Below are positions 17,605 through 27,428 of a DNA stretch of 64,000 nt, piece after piece (within the stretch, counting starts at the first letter, position 1; each line of letters opens with the position of its first letter). Under the pieces are notes generated by a model, which was given only the letters and a program-made list of their open reading frames with translations, was not told the origin of the DNA and did no database searches. The translations under genes and the position numbers were made by a program. The stretch is from Cognaticolwellia aestuarii (GTDB lineage Bacteria > Pseudomonadota > Gammaproteobacteria > Enterobacterales > Alteromonadaceae): assembly GCF_002000025.1 (NCBI RefSeq), contig NZ_MUZV01000001.1, forward strand, positions 1-64,000. The letters run 5' to 3'.

Positions 17605-19671
17605 TTGTGTTTTATTTATTCATACCGAACAACAATGCTTACTTCAATCATTTACCTAATACGACCATTTATACTATTCGCTATAATATTAGTGCTGAGC
17701 TTATTTATCTCAAGACTTGGCTTAAGCGTTTGGCAGTTTGAACGAATAGCAAACATTGAAAGCTTAATAACATTACTCTTTAATGGTTTGAGGATTGATT
17801 TAAGCTCCATTGGCTACTTATTGGTTATCCCTGCATTGATACATCCTTGGCTCATGCTGTGGCATAAATATTCCGCACATTGGCTCACCTTACTTAGCGG
17901 GATATTTACCGCCGTATTTATTAGTGTTTTGTTTTTTGAATTAGCCACGCCAGCATTTATTAATGAGTATGGCTTTCGCCCCAATCGATTGTTCATCGAA
18001 TATCTAGCTTATCCTAATGAAGTCATGAAAATGCTTTTTAATGGACATTTAGTCACCCTAATACTGGTGATTTCATTGCTGATATTCATCAGTAAAATAT
18101 TTTGGCAACTAAACCACAGGTTATTTCAACGTTATCAGCAAACACAGCAAGGAAATTTGACGTCATCGGTTATCTCATTTTGTTTGCTTATTGTGGTACT
18201 TTTTGCGTTTGCTAGGGGTACAACGGGACATAGACCCATTAACCCCTCATTGGTTTATTTCTCAACCGACCCATTGATAAATTCGTTAACGCTTAATTCT
18301 ATTTACAGTGTTACACACGCCTATAAACAATTTGGCGATGAAGAAAATGCCGCCAAACTCTACGGTAAGATGCATGAGCAAGACCTTATAGATATTATTC
18401 AAACTGAAACACAACTTGCTCCCCAGTCGTTTCTTGTTTCCGATCTACCATCATTAAATAAACGCTTACCTGTTTACCAAGGCAAAGCTAAAAACTTAGT
18501 TATTATTTTAGAAGAAAGTTTAGGTGCACAATTTGTTTCTTCTCTAGGCGGCATAGCATTAACACCTCAAATAGATAAACTCAATAATGACGGCTGGGCT
18601 TTTAAGAATTTATACGCTACGGGAACACGCTCAGTACGGGGAATAGAAGCTGTAATCACGGGCTTTACTCCAACCCCAGCAAGAGCTGTTGTTAAATTAG
18701 GAAAGTCTCAACAAAATTTTTTTACCATCGCGAGTTTGTTAAAAGACAACAACTATAATACTCAGTTTATTTATGGCGGTGAAAGCCATTTCGACAATAT
18801 GAAAAGTTTCTTTTTAGGTAATGGCTTTGATGATATTGTCGATTTTGACGATATAGAAAGCCCTAAATTTGTTGCCTCTTGGGGTGCCAGTGATGAAGAT
18901 TTATTTCGCCAAGCAAATGTAGAACTAAACAAACTACATAACGCAGATAAACCTTTTTTCAGCTTCATTTTTTCATCAAGCAACCACGACCCTTTCGAAA
19001 TACCAGAAGGCGTTGTTAAACCGATTAACTATAGTCAAGCGCAGCTAGCAAAATACAATACAAAAGAATTAGCCCGCCATAAAGCAATTCAATACGCTGA
19101 TTATGCTTTAGGTAAGTTTATCGCCAAAGCTAAAACACAAGCATATTGGCAAAACACCGTATTCCTGATAGTTGCTGACCATGACGCCAGAGCTTCAGGT
19201 AGCGATTTAGTCCCCATTAATAATTTTCATATACCTGGTGTTATTCTTAATTCAGGAAAAGCAAACACCCTTGACGAAAGAGTGGTAAGCCAAATTGATT
19301 TGGCACCAACCTTATTATCATTAATGGGTATTGAAAACGTCTCACCGATGCTCGGCCATGATCTTAATAACAGCCAAGCGGCAGGAAGAGCCATGATGCA
19401 ATATGCTGATAACTTTGCTTATATGAAAGGTGATAATGTTACCATTTTACGTCCAGATAAAGCCCCTCTGGCTTTTAATTACAACGCTTACACCCAGAAA
19501 TTAACACCAACCCCATTAAACCCACAGCAGAATAAAATAGCCTTAGCACACGTATTATGGGGCTGCTTAGCTTACGAAAAAAAGTGGTACCCTTCAGGTC
19601 AAGCTTCACGTTTCGATTTAGCGGACAGTGCACAAGATGGCTCTCTAGCACTTACCGAAGTAGTCGATTAA
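17605..19671 (+). CDS. LTA-synthase-like sulfatase-fold membrane enzyme
   Basis: 688 residues. Five N-terminal transmembrane segments (to about 210) precede an extracytoplasmic alkaline-phosphatase/sulfatase domain (about 295-620). Thr341 in GTRSVRG is the predicted nucleophile; LEES and VADHDAR supply metal ligands. Family members move phosphoglycerol or phosphoethanolamine onto glycans or lipids; the acceptor here is unknown. The TTG start at 17605 has AAGG seven bases upstream; ATG 17635 is an alternative without a ribosome site. A perfect PmrA-type box upstream ties it to the neighbouring two-component system and eptA. Confidence 0.88.
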   Translation: MCFIYSYRTTMLTSIIYLIRPFILFAIILVLSLFISRLGLSVWQFERIANIESLITLLFNGLRIDLSSIGYLLVIPALIHPWLMLWHKYSAHWLTLLSGIFTAVFISVLFFELATPAFINEYGFRPNRLFIEYLAYPNEVMKMLFNGHLVTLILVISLLIFISKIFWQLNHRLFQRYQQTQQGNLTSSVISFCLLIVVLFAFARGTTGHRPINPSLVYFSTDPLINSLTLNSIYSVTHAYKQFGDEENAAKLYGKMHEQDLIDIIQTETQLAPQSFLVSDLPSLNKRLPVYQGKAKNLVIILEESLGAQFVSSLGGIALTPQIDKLNNDGWAFKNLYATGTRSVRGIEAVITGFTPTPARAVVKLGKSQQNFFTIASLLKDNNYNTQFIYGGESHFDNMKSFFLGNGFDDIVDFDDIESPKFVASWGASDEDLFRQANVELNKLHNADKPFFSFIFSSSNHDPFEIPEGVVKPINYSQAQLAKYNTKELARHKAIQYADYALGKFIAKAKTQAYWQNTVFLIVADHDARASGSDLVPINNFHIPGVILNSGKANTLDERVVSQIDLAPTLLSLMGIENVSPMLGHDLNNSQAAGRAMMQYADNFAYMKGDNVTILRPDKAPLAFNYNAYTQKLTPTPLNPQQNKIALAHVLWGCLAYEKKWYPSGQASRFDLADSAQDGSLALTEVVD

Positions 19672-19933
19672 GGCGCAAAAAATAATAGTAATTCACGCAG
19701 TTATTAATTGGGACAAAAAATGTATACCCAAGCCACTTGACCAGGGTGAAAATAAGTAACACAACAGCTTAAGTTGAAGAAAACATTCGCAAGCAGCAAT
19801 ATGCCAGAGCATCGTTCTAACGACAGTAGAGGTAAGAGTCGCAGAACTTAACTCAATTGCATTTGGCCGTGCGAAATTTATTATTTATAACTACTATTAA
19901 GGTAACTGCCTTGTAATTATTGGATCGCGCTTA

Positions 19934-22012
19934 ATGGACTCAAGCAAAGTTTACAAAATGTTAACTCATCAATATGTTATCAATGATCCACTGCATCAAT
20001 TGTTTGATGCTGTAAATGCTATTTCTGTCCAAGGGTACGATGAACAACGACGTGTCATCTATTGGAATGAAGGTAGTGAATTACTTTATGGCTACAGTAA
20101 AGAAGAAGCGACAGGCGAGAAAATTGAAAATCTAATTATTCCTTATGCCCTGTGCGAAATAGTCATTGATGCACACCATAGTTGGATAACGAAAGGTATA
20201 GAAATACCAGCATCTGAAATCACCTTGCGTAAAAAAGATGGTTCTGAGATATCCGTTTTTTCAAGTCATGTTATGTTCACAAATCAATATAACAACAAGC
20301 AAATGTACTGTATTGATATTGACTTAACAGATGTAAGGCAAGCACAGGCGCAAGCGCTATTTAAAGAAGACATGCTGGAAACTATCTTTGAAGCCATTCC
20401 AGATTTATTTTTCTTAATGAAAGCTGACGGCACCATCCTAGACTACCACGCCAGTAATAAGAACTACCTGTATGTACCAGCAAGTGAATTTATTGGCAAA
20501 AATATGACCGCTATATTGCCTAAAAAAGTTGCTAATCAATTTCAAAGTCATTTTGCTAAAGCACTGCAGCAAAAAGACATAACACGTTTTGAATATGAGC
20601 TATCTGTACCTCAGGGCCTAGCATATTTTGAAGCGAGAATTAGCCATTTAAAAGAATATCAACAAATGATGGTTATTATTCGTGATATTACCGAGCAGCA
20701 TAAAGCGGATGAATTAATCCGTCATCAAGCCTATTACGACAGCTTAACTTTATTACCTAACCGCTTTTTAGCGCTCGACCGCTTGTCGCAAATATTAATT
20801 GAAGCAGAGCGAAATAATGAAAAAGCCGCTGTCTTGTTTCTTGATTTAGATGATTTTAAAAAAGCCAATGATTCATTAGGTCATGAAATAGGCGACAAGC
20901 TTTTGGTAGAGTCAGCGGCTAGACTGCAACAGGTTTTACGCAAAGAAGATACTGTTGGGCGCTTAGGCGGTGATGAATTTATTATTTTACTTAGAGGGCT
21001 AACTGAACATCATAATGCGCTAGCTATTGCTGAGAATTTACTAAAAGCCTTTAGAGAGCCCTTTAAAATTGGTGGTAGAGAGTTAATATTAACCATGAGC
21101 ATTGGGGTTGCCGTTTATCCTAAAAATGGTCGTTGCGCTTCTGATTTACTGCGCAATGCCGATACAGCAATGTATCAAGCAAAAGCGCTAGGGCGCAATA
21201 CCTATTCATTTTTTACTAAAGAAATGAATACTTGCATGCAACGACGATTCGAAATTGAAGAGCAAATGCATGGAGCCCTTGAACGTAATGAGTTTGAATT
21301 ACACTATCAAGCTCAGTTTAATGCCAAAAATGAAAATATTATTGGTGCAGAAGCCTTACTACGATGGCATAACCCTAAACTTGGTCATGTAGGCCCAGAT
21401 GAATTCATTCCAATTGCTGAGCATACCGGTCTCATTGTACCTATTGGGCAATTCGTTATGAAACAAGCGTTAGGCTTTTTAGCTCAATGGCAAAGTGCTG
21501 ATCAGCAGCAGTATACAATAGCGGTCAATTTGTCTCCTCGTCAATTCAGAGATGCTGAGTTACTCAATTTTATAAAAACAAGCTTAAGCGAGAGTAATAT
21601 CAGTAGTAAATATTTAGAGCTTGAAATTACTGAAGGGGTGTTGATGAGCGGACAATCTTATATACACCATGCACTAGAACAAATTAATGAGCTTGGCATA
21701 AAACTCTCAATGGATGATTTTGGTACCGGCTATTCATCATTAAGCTACCTCAGGCAGTACCCGTTTGACGTACTGAAAATTGATCGAAGCTTTATCAATG
21801 GTATCACCTCGAGCAAAGCTGATTACAACTTAGTAAAGGCAACCATTGCCATGTCCCATAGTTTAGGGTTAACGGTTATTGCAGAAGGCGTTGAAACTGC
21901 AGAACAATTACAAGCACTGAATAAGTTAAAATGTGACTTCATACAAGGATATTATTTTAGTAAGCCAATACCTGCCATGCAATTGCTTGAGTTTTCAGCA
22001 CGTTATTATTAA
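19934..22012 (+). CDS. PAS-PAS-GGDEF-EAL cyclic-di-GMP protein
   Basis: 692 residues, no transmembrane segment. Two PAS domains (about 20-130 and 140-255) are followed by a GGDEF domain (about 265-425) and an EAL domain (about 435-690). GGDEF is intact at 345-349, and an RKED inhibitory I-site sits five residues before it, so cyclase activity with product inhibition is possible. The phosphodiesterase signatures EALLRWHNP (473-), DDFGTGYSS and EGVET are intact too. It is a cytoplasmic bifunctional enzyme controlled by whatever the PAS domains sense. It stands alone, with no obvious operon partner. Confidence 0.93.
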   Translation: MDSSKVYKMLTHQYVINDPLHQLFDAVNAISVQGYDEQRRVIYWNEGSELLYGYSKEEATGEKIENLIIPYALCEIVIDAHHSWITKGIEIPASEITLRKKDGSEISVFSSHVMFTNQYNNKQMYCIDIDLTDVRQAQAQALFKEDMLETIFEAIPDLFFLMKADGTILDYHASNKNYLYVPASEFIGKNMTAILPKKVANQFQSHFAKALQQKDITRFEYELSVPQGLAYFEARISHLKEYQQMMVIIRDITEQHKADELIRHQAYYDSLTLLPNRFLALDRLSQILIEAERNNEKAAVLFLDLDDFKKANDSLGHEIGDKLLVESAARLQQVLRKEDTVGRLGGDEFIILLRGLTEHHNALAIAENLLKAFREPFKIGGRELILTMSIGVAVYPKNGRCASDLLRNADTAMYQAKALGRNTYSFFTKEMNTCMQRRFEIEEQMHGALERNEFELHYQAQFNAKNENIIGAEALLRWHNPKLGHVGPDEFIPIAEHTGLIVPIGQFVMKQALGFLAQWQSADQQQYTIAVNLSPRQFRDAELLNFIKTSLSESNISSKYLELEITEGVLMSGQSYIHHALEQINELGIKLSMDDFGTGYSSLSYLRQYPFDVLKIDRSFINGITSSKADYNLVKATIAMSHSLGLTVIAEGVETAEQLQALNKLKCDFIQGYYFSKPIPAMQLLEFSARYY

Positions 22013-22154
22013 TGATTTCTGTTGAATAACTGACGTTCACTACATAACAATAACTGATGATTACTTATGTCAGACGGTAAGTATGAACATATTATGATGG
22101 CGTAAATATCAGTCACTTAACAACGTTCCCTAATAGGCACTTAACAGGCCGCTT

Positions 22155-22186
22155 GATAAAAAGCCTTAACATTTCTGTTAAGGCTT
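22155..22186 (-). terminator. Rho-independent terminator of the CotH gene
   Basis: On the minus strand AAGCCTTAACA (22186-22176), loop GAAA, TGTTAAGGCTT (22171-22161), then TTT. An 11 bp perfect stem about 43 bases past the CotH-family stop. Confidence 0.9.
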
Positions 22187-22228
22187 ACCTAACAATTACG
22201 CTCAAGAAAACAACATACCCGCTGACCG

Positions 22229-23701
22229 CTACTGGCTGTCTAAATAAGTTTCAACCGCTTGCGCACGACTCTCTGCATGCGCTTTTAGCTGTTCAATTGC
22301 TTGATAAAAGTCACTCTCACTATTTAAAAATGAATAGCCTGATAGCTCGGTTGTTGCATAAGGGGCCACCAGGGCTGCGTAACTATCGTAGGCGGCTTGC
22401 ATCGTATTAGTTTCAAAAGCGCCACCTATGGCTGTTAATACGTATTCGTTATAACGCGCTCTGTAAACATCATCAGCATAAATTTTTGCAATTAACGGCC
22501 AACTAACACTATCTAAGTTAGAGAAATCTAGCGCTAAAGCACCTGACATTTTACCCGCTTGCAGTGCTTCATTGTTATCCCAAGGGATCCAAGTTAACTT
22601 TGATGTTTCAGGGTTATTATAAAGGTAGTAGTTATGTGTCATACGACCATAAGTATCCCAGTTTTGTATGATGCCATTTACCGCTAAATATTGTAAAAAC
22701 ACATCGACGTCAAAAACTGTTTCAAGGTTTTCTCTCCATGTATCGGGTGCCGTTGTTCTTGTTTCAGCATGCAAAGCATCAAAAAGTGCGATGATATCTG
22801 ACCAGTCTTCATCGTCTTCATTAGTTTTCTTGGCAAAGCTTTCTTCATTAAAACTACCTTCAACAAAATCGGCGCCACTATCTTCTGGCTTGTATAAATT
22901 ACCATTGTCATCAGCAAACTGTGTTTCAAGTACCGTATCATCAATTTCTTCTACTAAGGTGTACAAACCGAAATATTCAGGCCCATCACCATGATCTACA
23001 TACACGGTATAAAAAGCACTATTAGATATTGCCATACCTGAGTTTCTAAAAACGTCAGCAGCAACTTTTTCACGCAAAAAAGAGCTGTCATCAAAGTTAT
23101 TTTTCAGACTAAATTTTTTAAAACCATAAAATCGTTGGTTATCAATCTGTGGATAGTCATCTTCAAATTCATCAAAATCCATTTTAAATGAAAGTTTCAG
23201 TATGCCTTGCTGCCAACTCGTTTGTAGTGATGAATTACCTTTAAACCTAAGGCCAACCCGATACCATTGCTTATCGTTATAGTAAACGTCAGCAGGAACA
23301 AAGATCGGGTCTTCATCAACATCGCTTAAGCCAGCACTAGCTGAACGTTGACCAAATTCTCCATACAGCCCTGTCATATCATCAAGCATACTTTGCCAAC
23401 GTTCAGGTGTTATTACAAAGTCGAAACGCTTAACTTGAGTACCATCAAAAACTTCAGCAAAGTTGGGTTCAGCACTTTTGCTATGCGTAGCATCAGTCCA
23501 ATCCGTTGCTTCAAAATCTGTGTCAGTGATTTCAGTGCTGATAGGCTCAGCAGGTACTTCTGTCACTATTTCAACTGCAGTTGCTTCAGTGCTCTCACTA
23601 CCACCGCATCCTGACAAGGTAAATGCTAAGCTCAGTGCTGACAGCAAAGTTAGCTGTTTTAGGGTTTGATTAAATTTATTACAAGACAAGCTATTCATCA
23701 T
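22229..23701 (-). CDS. CotH-family (kinase-like fold) lipoprotein
   Basis: 490 residues from the ATG at 23701, which has AGGT six bases upstream; the frame runs on to a TTG at 23722. A lipoprotein signal ends at LSGCGGS, then an acidic linker. The CotH domain (about 75-400) shows FDFVITPERW near its start, GLRFKGNSSL, KFSLKNNFDDSSFLREK and WIPWDNNEAL. CotH proteins have an atypical protein-kinase fold and phosphorylate secreted proteins in spore formers; activity here is unproven. The protein would be outside the cytoplasm. It is divergent from BaeS and its promoter carries the locus operator. Confidence 0.88.
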   Translation of the reverse strand: MMNSLSCNKFNQTLKQLTLLSALSLAFTLSGCGGSESTEATAVEIVTEVPAEPISTEITDTDFEATDWTDATHSKSAEPNFAEVFDGTQVKRFDFVITPERWQSMLDDMTGLYGEFGQRSASAGLSDVDEDPIFVPADVYYNDKQWYRVGLRFKGNSSLQTSWQQGILKLSFKMDFDEFEDDYPQIDNQRFYGFKKFSLKNNFDDSSFLREKVAADVFRNSGMAISNSAFYTVYVDHGDGPEYFGLYTLVEEIDDTVLETQFADDNGNLYKPEDSGADFVEGSFNEESFAKKTNEDDEDWSDIIALFDALHAETRTTAPDTWRENLETVFDVDVFLQYLAVNGIIQNWDTYGRMTHNYYLYNNPETSKLTWIPWDNNEALQAGKMSGALALDFSNLDSVSWPLIAKIYADDVYRARYNEYVLTAIGGAFETNTMQAAYDSYAALVAPYATTELSGYSFLNSESDFYQAIEQLKAHAESRAQAVETYLDSQ

Positions 23702-23791
23702 ATTAAACCTACTGTTAGTCAACTTTATTTTTTAAATGGTGTATTTGAACTAAGCTACTTTTAAATAGCTCAGCTCAAGCTAATGAATTAG

Positions 23792-23839
23792 AGCTTACCG
23801 AAGCAATGTGCAAAAAATGCGTAAACAATGAGTAAATGT
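23792..23839 (-). promoter_or_regulatory. Shared direct-repeat operator, CotH promoter
   Basis: Read on the minus strand: ACATT-N3-TCATT-N6-GCATT-N6-ACATT-N7-TAAGCT, with the last ACATT at 23809-23805 and TAAGCT at 23797-23792. Repeat spacing (8, 11, 11 bp) is identical to the site in front of the YHYH gene. The direct repeats suit an OmpR-family dimer and the linked BaeR-like protein is the natural candidate. A start site about 85 bases before the CotH ATG is implied. Confidence 0.65.
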
Positions 23840-23982
23840 AAAATAATTTACGGACAGTAAATACAGCGCTGATAATGTAGCTTTACGTGCTAAGCTAAAA
23901 TTGCATATAACTGTATTGATTACGAAAAAGCGCGAAGTTAACAATGCTATGCTGGTGTAGTAAGCATTATTTATCTTCATCC

Positions 23983-24011
23983 ATATTTTTTGCACATTGT
24001 TTTGTTATGCT
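23983..24011 (+). promoter_or_regulatory. Shared direct-repeat operator, baeSR promoter
   Basis: ATATT (23983-23987), N6 ending TGC, ACATT (23994-23998), N7, TATGCT (24006-24011). Spacing matches the other three sites of the locus exactly. It suggests that the two-component operon autoregulates. Confidence 0.55.
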
Positions 24012-24157
24012 AAAACAAAGAAAGCCTAACGATTGTTAAGTCTTTACCTAACAATATATAAATATGATGGTCAGGTAGTATTGCAGTCTCCATGTTATTG
24101 CGCCCAAGCGAACATAAGGCCTCATCATTTATTACATTTGAGATTAGTAAATTATCA

Positions 24158-25654
24158 ATGAAGATTCAGAATAAATTATTTGTATTTTTGTTCAGCTTTA
24201 GCCTGATATTAGTGACGGTTCTAGTATCACTCATGCAGTGGAGCATAGATAAAGGCATGATCGAATATGTTATTTCCAAAGAAGTAGCAACACTAAAGCC
24301 TGTTTTATCTAAACTTGCTGATGAATATAAAATTGATAATAGTTGGCGCTCTATGACCGGTAAAAATCATAAATTTGGTCAACTAATTCACCAAGAACTT
24401 GCCGGTAGTGATTTTGAAATCAAGAGAAACAATCATTTACCAAGAAAAAAAGGCTTCAAGAAGCCAGAGCATATACCACCACATCTCGCCGAACGTAGGC
24501 CACCGGCCAATATTGAAAATGGCGACAACAGACCGCCACTTCCGCCACAGCGTGATGCACATTATGCCTTACTTGATAGCAAAGAAACGTTGATTGCAGG
24601 TAGCTATCCCCTGACATTAACGTATACCAAAACCCCCATTGAGTTAAATAATCAGGTGATTGGGTTTGTGGCTATTTCAAAACGTAACGAACTTACCCAG
24701 GGCTATGAAGTTGACTTTATCGAACAACAACAAAACTATTTATGGCTGATTGCCCTAATTGTTATGCTGTTAGTGGCGTTGCTGACATTACCTCTTGCTC
24801 GTCATATAGTTGAACCCATTAAATTGATCACCCGAGGCATGCATAAATTAACTCGGGGTGATTATCAGCAATCTATTGATCTGAAACGAAAAGACGAACT
24901 TAGTGAATTAAGTCGAGATTTCAATGAGCTTGCCTTAACGTTAGCAAAAAATGATAGCGCACGTAAACGCTGGTTAGCCAACATATCACATGAACTTCGA
25001 ACCCCTGTTGCTATTTTACGTGGTGAATTAGAAGCAATGCTAGATAAGGTAAGGCCATTAACCTTAACTAATATTGCTTCTGCCCATGACGAAGTGAAAC
25101 ACTTACAACGCTTGATAGACGATTTAAATCAACTGGCAAGTGCAGATATCGGTGGCATGGGTTATCGTAAGCACGCTGAAGAGTTAGTATCATTAATCCA
25201 AAATGAAGCAGGGAAATATCGTAGTTATTTAGCCGATGCTGGCATAACGTTATTACTTGATTTTAGCGTTGAAGAAGCCAATATTTATGCTGACAAAACT
25301 CGGCTCTATCAGCTATTCGAAAATATAATCAATAACTGTATTAAATACTCAGGTGCTAGCGAGCTTAAAGTCTCATTAACTGTTGATAACGCTGACGAGC
25401 AACGTTCACAAAGCAATAAAGGCACCGTAACTTTAACTATTGAGGATAACGGTATTGGCGTTGATGAAGCACACTTAGCACACTTATTTGAGTACCTATA
25501 CCGTGTGGAAGACTCAAGAAATCGTGAAACCGGCGGTTTTGGCTTGGGATTATCTATTTGCCAGCATATTGTTATTGCGCATCAAGGTAAAATAAGTGCT
25601 GTGGCATCAAGTTTAGGCGGCTTAGCATTAATAATTACTTTACCTTTAGTTTAA
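24158..25654 (+). CDS. baeS: BaeS-like sensor histidine kinase
   Basis: 498 residues from the ATG at 24158, which gives the usual short N-terminus before TM1; the frame opens at an ATG at 24092 (22 residues more). TM1 (about 6-28) and TM2 (about 193-215) flank a periplasmic domain with a proline-rich stretch (RRPPANIE, RPPLPPQ). HAMP, then the H-box ANISHELRTPVAIL with His278, which with the following LRGELEA is very close to E. coli BaeS, then N-box and GGFGLGLS. BaeS senses envelope damage and toxic compounds. The gene order baeS-baeR matches E. coli. Confidence 0.9.
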   Translation: MKIQNKLFVFLFSFSLILVTVLVSLMQWSIDKGMIEYVISKEVATLKPVLSKLADEYKIDNSWRSMTGKNHKFGQLIHQELAGSDFEIKRNNHLPRKKGFKKPEHIPPHLAERRPPANIENGDNRPPLPPQRDAHYALLDSKETLIAGSYPLTLTYTKTPIELNNQVIGFVAISKRNELTQGYEVDFIEQQQNYLWLIALIVMLLVALLTLPLARHIVEPIKLITRGMHKLTRGDYQQSIDLKRKDELSELSRDFNELALTLAKNDSARKRWLANISHELRTPVAILRGELEAMLDKVRPLTLTNIASAHDEVKHLQRLIDDLNQLASADIGGMGYRKHAEELVSLIQNEAGKYRSYLADAGITLLLDFSVEEANIYADKTRLYQLFENIINNCIKYSGASELKVSLTVDNADEQRSQSNKGTVTLTIEDNGIGVDEAHLAHLFEYLYRVEDSRNRETGGFGLGLSICQHIVIAHQGKISAVASSLGGLALIITLPLV

Positions 25655-25663
25655 GGAAACTGA

Positions 25664-26329
25664 ATGTCACATTCGATCTTGATAGTAGAAGATGAAATAA
25701 AACTGGCTACTTTATTAGCCGATTATTTTACCATGGCAGAATTTAACCCTTACTTAATTCACCATGGTGATGACGTTATTGCTTGGGTTAAAAAAAATAA
25801 ACCTAAAGCTATTTTACTCGATATCATGCTACCAGGTAAAAACGGCATCGATCTTTGCAAAGAAATTAGACAGTTTTCTAACGTACCTATTTTAATGGTT
25901 ACCGCAAAAGTAGAAGAAATAGATCGCTTGTTAGGCTTAGAGCTAGGCGCTGATGACTACATTTGCAAGCCTTTCAGTCCGCGTGAAGTAGTTGCTAGAG
26001 TTAAGGCTGTATTAAGAAGAACGCAAACCATTGAAAAATCTAGTGATATGATTACATTAGATGAATATCGCCTTACCGTGAGTTTCCATCATCAAGAAGT
26101 CGCATTAACCGCGGTAGAATTTCAACTACTAAAACCGTTAGCGGAAAAACCAGAACGTATTTTTAGCCGCGAACAACTGATGCAAAACATGTATTCTGAT
26201 CATCGTATTGTGAATAACCGTACCATTGATAGCCATATAAAAAAATTACGCAAAAAGCTCAGCGACATTAGTAATGGTAAAGATTGGGTACAATCGGTTT
26301 ATGGTACGGGTTATCGCTTGGTGCTGTAG
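25664..26329 (+). CDS. baeR: BaeR-like OmpR-family response regulator
   Basis: 221 residues. The receiver has phospho-acceptor Asp53 in LLDIMLPG and the block MVTAKVEEIDRLLGLELGAD, nearly identical to E. coli BaeR; a winged helix follows and ends YGTGYRLVL. It starts nine bases after baeS with AAGGAAAC upstream. It is the obvious candidate to bind the ACATT direct repeats found at four promoters of the locus. E. coli BaeR recognises a differently described box, so the DNA preference may have drifted. Confidence 0.93.
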   Translation: MSHSILIVEDEIKLATLLADYFTMAEFNPYLIHHGDDVIAWVKKNKPKAILLDIMLPGKNGIDLCKEIRQFSNVPILMVTAKVEEIDRLLGLELGADDYICKPFSPREVVARVKAVLRRTQTIEKSSDMITLDEYRLTVSFHHQEVALTAVEFQLLKPLAEKPERIFSREQLMQNMYSDHRIVNNRTIDSHIKKLRKKLSDISNGKDWVQSVYGTGYRLVL

Positions 26330-26431
26330 CCCTTTTACTGTAAAAAATCCATGCTCAAACAGTGAGTTAGCGTCTACATAACAGAAACGCCTAGCAGGAA
26401 AATAATTACTAGTAACTTTCTTTTTATTTGC

Positions 26432-26460
26432 ACATTGTTTGCAAATTCCCTTGTTAAGCT
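26432..26460 (+). promoter_or_regulatory. Shared direct-repeat operator, EF-hand gene promoter
   Basis: ACATT (26432-26436), N6 GTTTGC, AAATT (26443-26447), N7, TAAGCT (26455-26460). The repeat period (11) and the distance to TAAGCT are identical to the other sites. The implied transcript start, about 26467, lies before the ATG at 26498 but inside the longest open frame, which argues against the upstream start at 26435. Confidence 0.65.
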
Positions 26461-26497
26461 TGTGGTGAATTTAGTTTTAGCACAAGGATCAACCAAA

Positions 26498-26785
26498 ATG
26501 ATGAAGCCTCAATCAACCATAGTCATAGCGATCATACTGCTATTGATGATATTTAATCAATCTCAAGCAAAAGAGCGTAATAACGATAGACCCGGTCCAC
26601 CACCTTCGTTTTCAACTTTAGATGTTAACGCTGACAATGAAATAGACTTTGCTGAATTTTCTCAGCACGCATTACCTCATGGCGAACATAAAACAATTTT
26701 TGCCCATATCGACAGCGACAATAGTGGTGTAATTAGCGAAGTCGAATTTACTAATCACAAACCGCCAGCTAAAAAAAAACCGTAA
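26498..26785 (+). CDS. Exported EF-hand protein, 95 residues
   Basis: Start at ATG 26498 (AAGGA about 10 bases upstream); the frame is open back to 26435, but that region is the promoter. A signal peptide or anchor (about 5-24) is followed by RPGPPPS and two EF-hand loops: DVNADNEIDFAE and DSDNSGVISEVE. Both have the acidic ligands for Ca2+ at positions 1, 3, 5 and 12. The C-terminus is Lys/Pro-rich. It is likely a periplasmic or surface calcium-binding protein. It begins a two-gene unit with the polyproline protein. Confidence 0.8.
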   Translation: MMKPQSTIVIAIILLLMIFNQSQAKERNNDRPGPPPSFSTLDVNADNEIDFAEFSQHALPHGEHKTIFAHIDSDNSGVISEVEFTNHKPPAKKKP

Positions 26786-26796
26786 GGAATAATGCA

Positions 26797-27264
26797 ATGA
26801 TTAATAACGTTAACGCTGGCATATCTATGCCTCCGCCTCCGCCAAGAACACAGCAAAACTTAACGGAAGAGCAACAAACGTTTGTTACCGACACCTTAGC
26901 TGAGTTTGATGCTGATGAGCTAAGCGAAGAAGATGCTCTGAGTATTATTGATATGTTTTCACAAGCCGATATTCAACCCGGAGCAGCGCTTGAGAAAGTC
27001 ATGTCTAGTGCTGGTTTTGATGCAAAAAGCATTGGCGACATCGCAGCAGCGGCAGATAGCAGCAGACCACCACCGCCTCCACCAAAACAAAGCAGTGATG
27101 AAATAAGTTCGATGGCAGACTATTTGGCAGAACTGTTAGAAGAAACCTTAGCGGCGAGTCAGAGTGAAAGCCTCAGTGATGAAGATAAACAAGCAATATT
27201 GGCTCAAGTTTTTGATAAGTTTAATATAGAGCCTAGCGAGTCTATCATTAACACCACTGCTTAG
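26797..27264 (+). CDS. Polyproline, acidic helical protein of unknown function
   Basis: 155 residues, 11 bases after the EF-hand gene with TAAGGAA upstream, so co-transcribed. Two polyproline runs (MPPPPPR near 11 and RPPPPPPK near 90) separate two acidic, helix-rich repeats; each has a TEEQQ/SDEDK-type segment followed by a helix ending in FD or FN, like degenerate EF-hand pairs (DELSEEDALSIIDMF and ESLSDEDKQAILAQVF). No signal peptide is visible. Polyproline runs imply EF-P-dependent translation. No family was recognised. Confidence 0.7.
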   Translation: MINNVNAGISMPPPPPRTQQNLTEEQQTFVTDTLAEFDADELSEEDALSIIDMFSQADIQPGAALEKVMSSAGFDAKSIGDIAAAADSSRPPPPPPKQSSDEISSMADYLAELLEETLAASQSESLSDEDKQAILAQVFDKFNIEPSESIINTTA

Positions 27265-27428
27265 CCGATTCTGGCAGCACTTTATCACGCTTTTATAAGT
27301 AGCTGCGTTATTTTTGATATCAAACGTATTATCAGCTTTTACCATTAAAAATAACGCCTATTATTATCTAGCGCTGAGCTTTAACGAACCCACTAATAAC
27401 AAATAGTTTTAGACTTTTTTACATTTTC

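Larger units (their letters stand above)
23702..24157. other. Divergent promoter region between the CotH gene and baeS
   Basis: 456 bases with no credible gene. It holds two copies of the locus operator in opposite orientation, one per direction (23792-23839 on the minus strand and 23983-24011 on the plus strand). Nothing else is recognised. Confidence 0.6.

Noticed and set aside
19672-19933. Possible dispersed repeat beginning TATACCCAAGCCACTTGA
   Set aside because: Similar phrases recur in marine gammaproteobacterial intergenic DNA from memory, but there is no second copy here and no clear structure, so it was not annotated.
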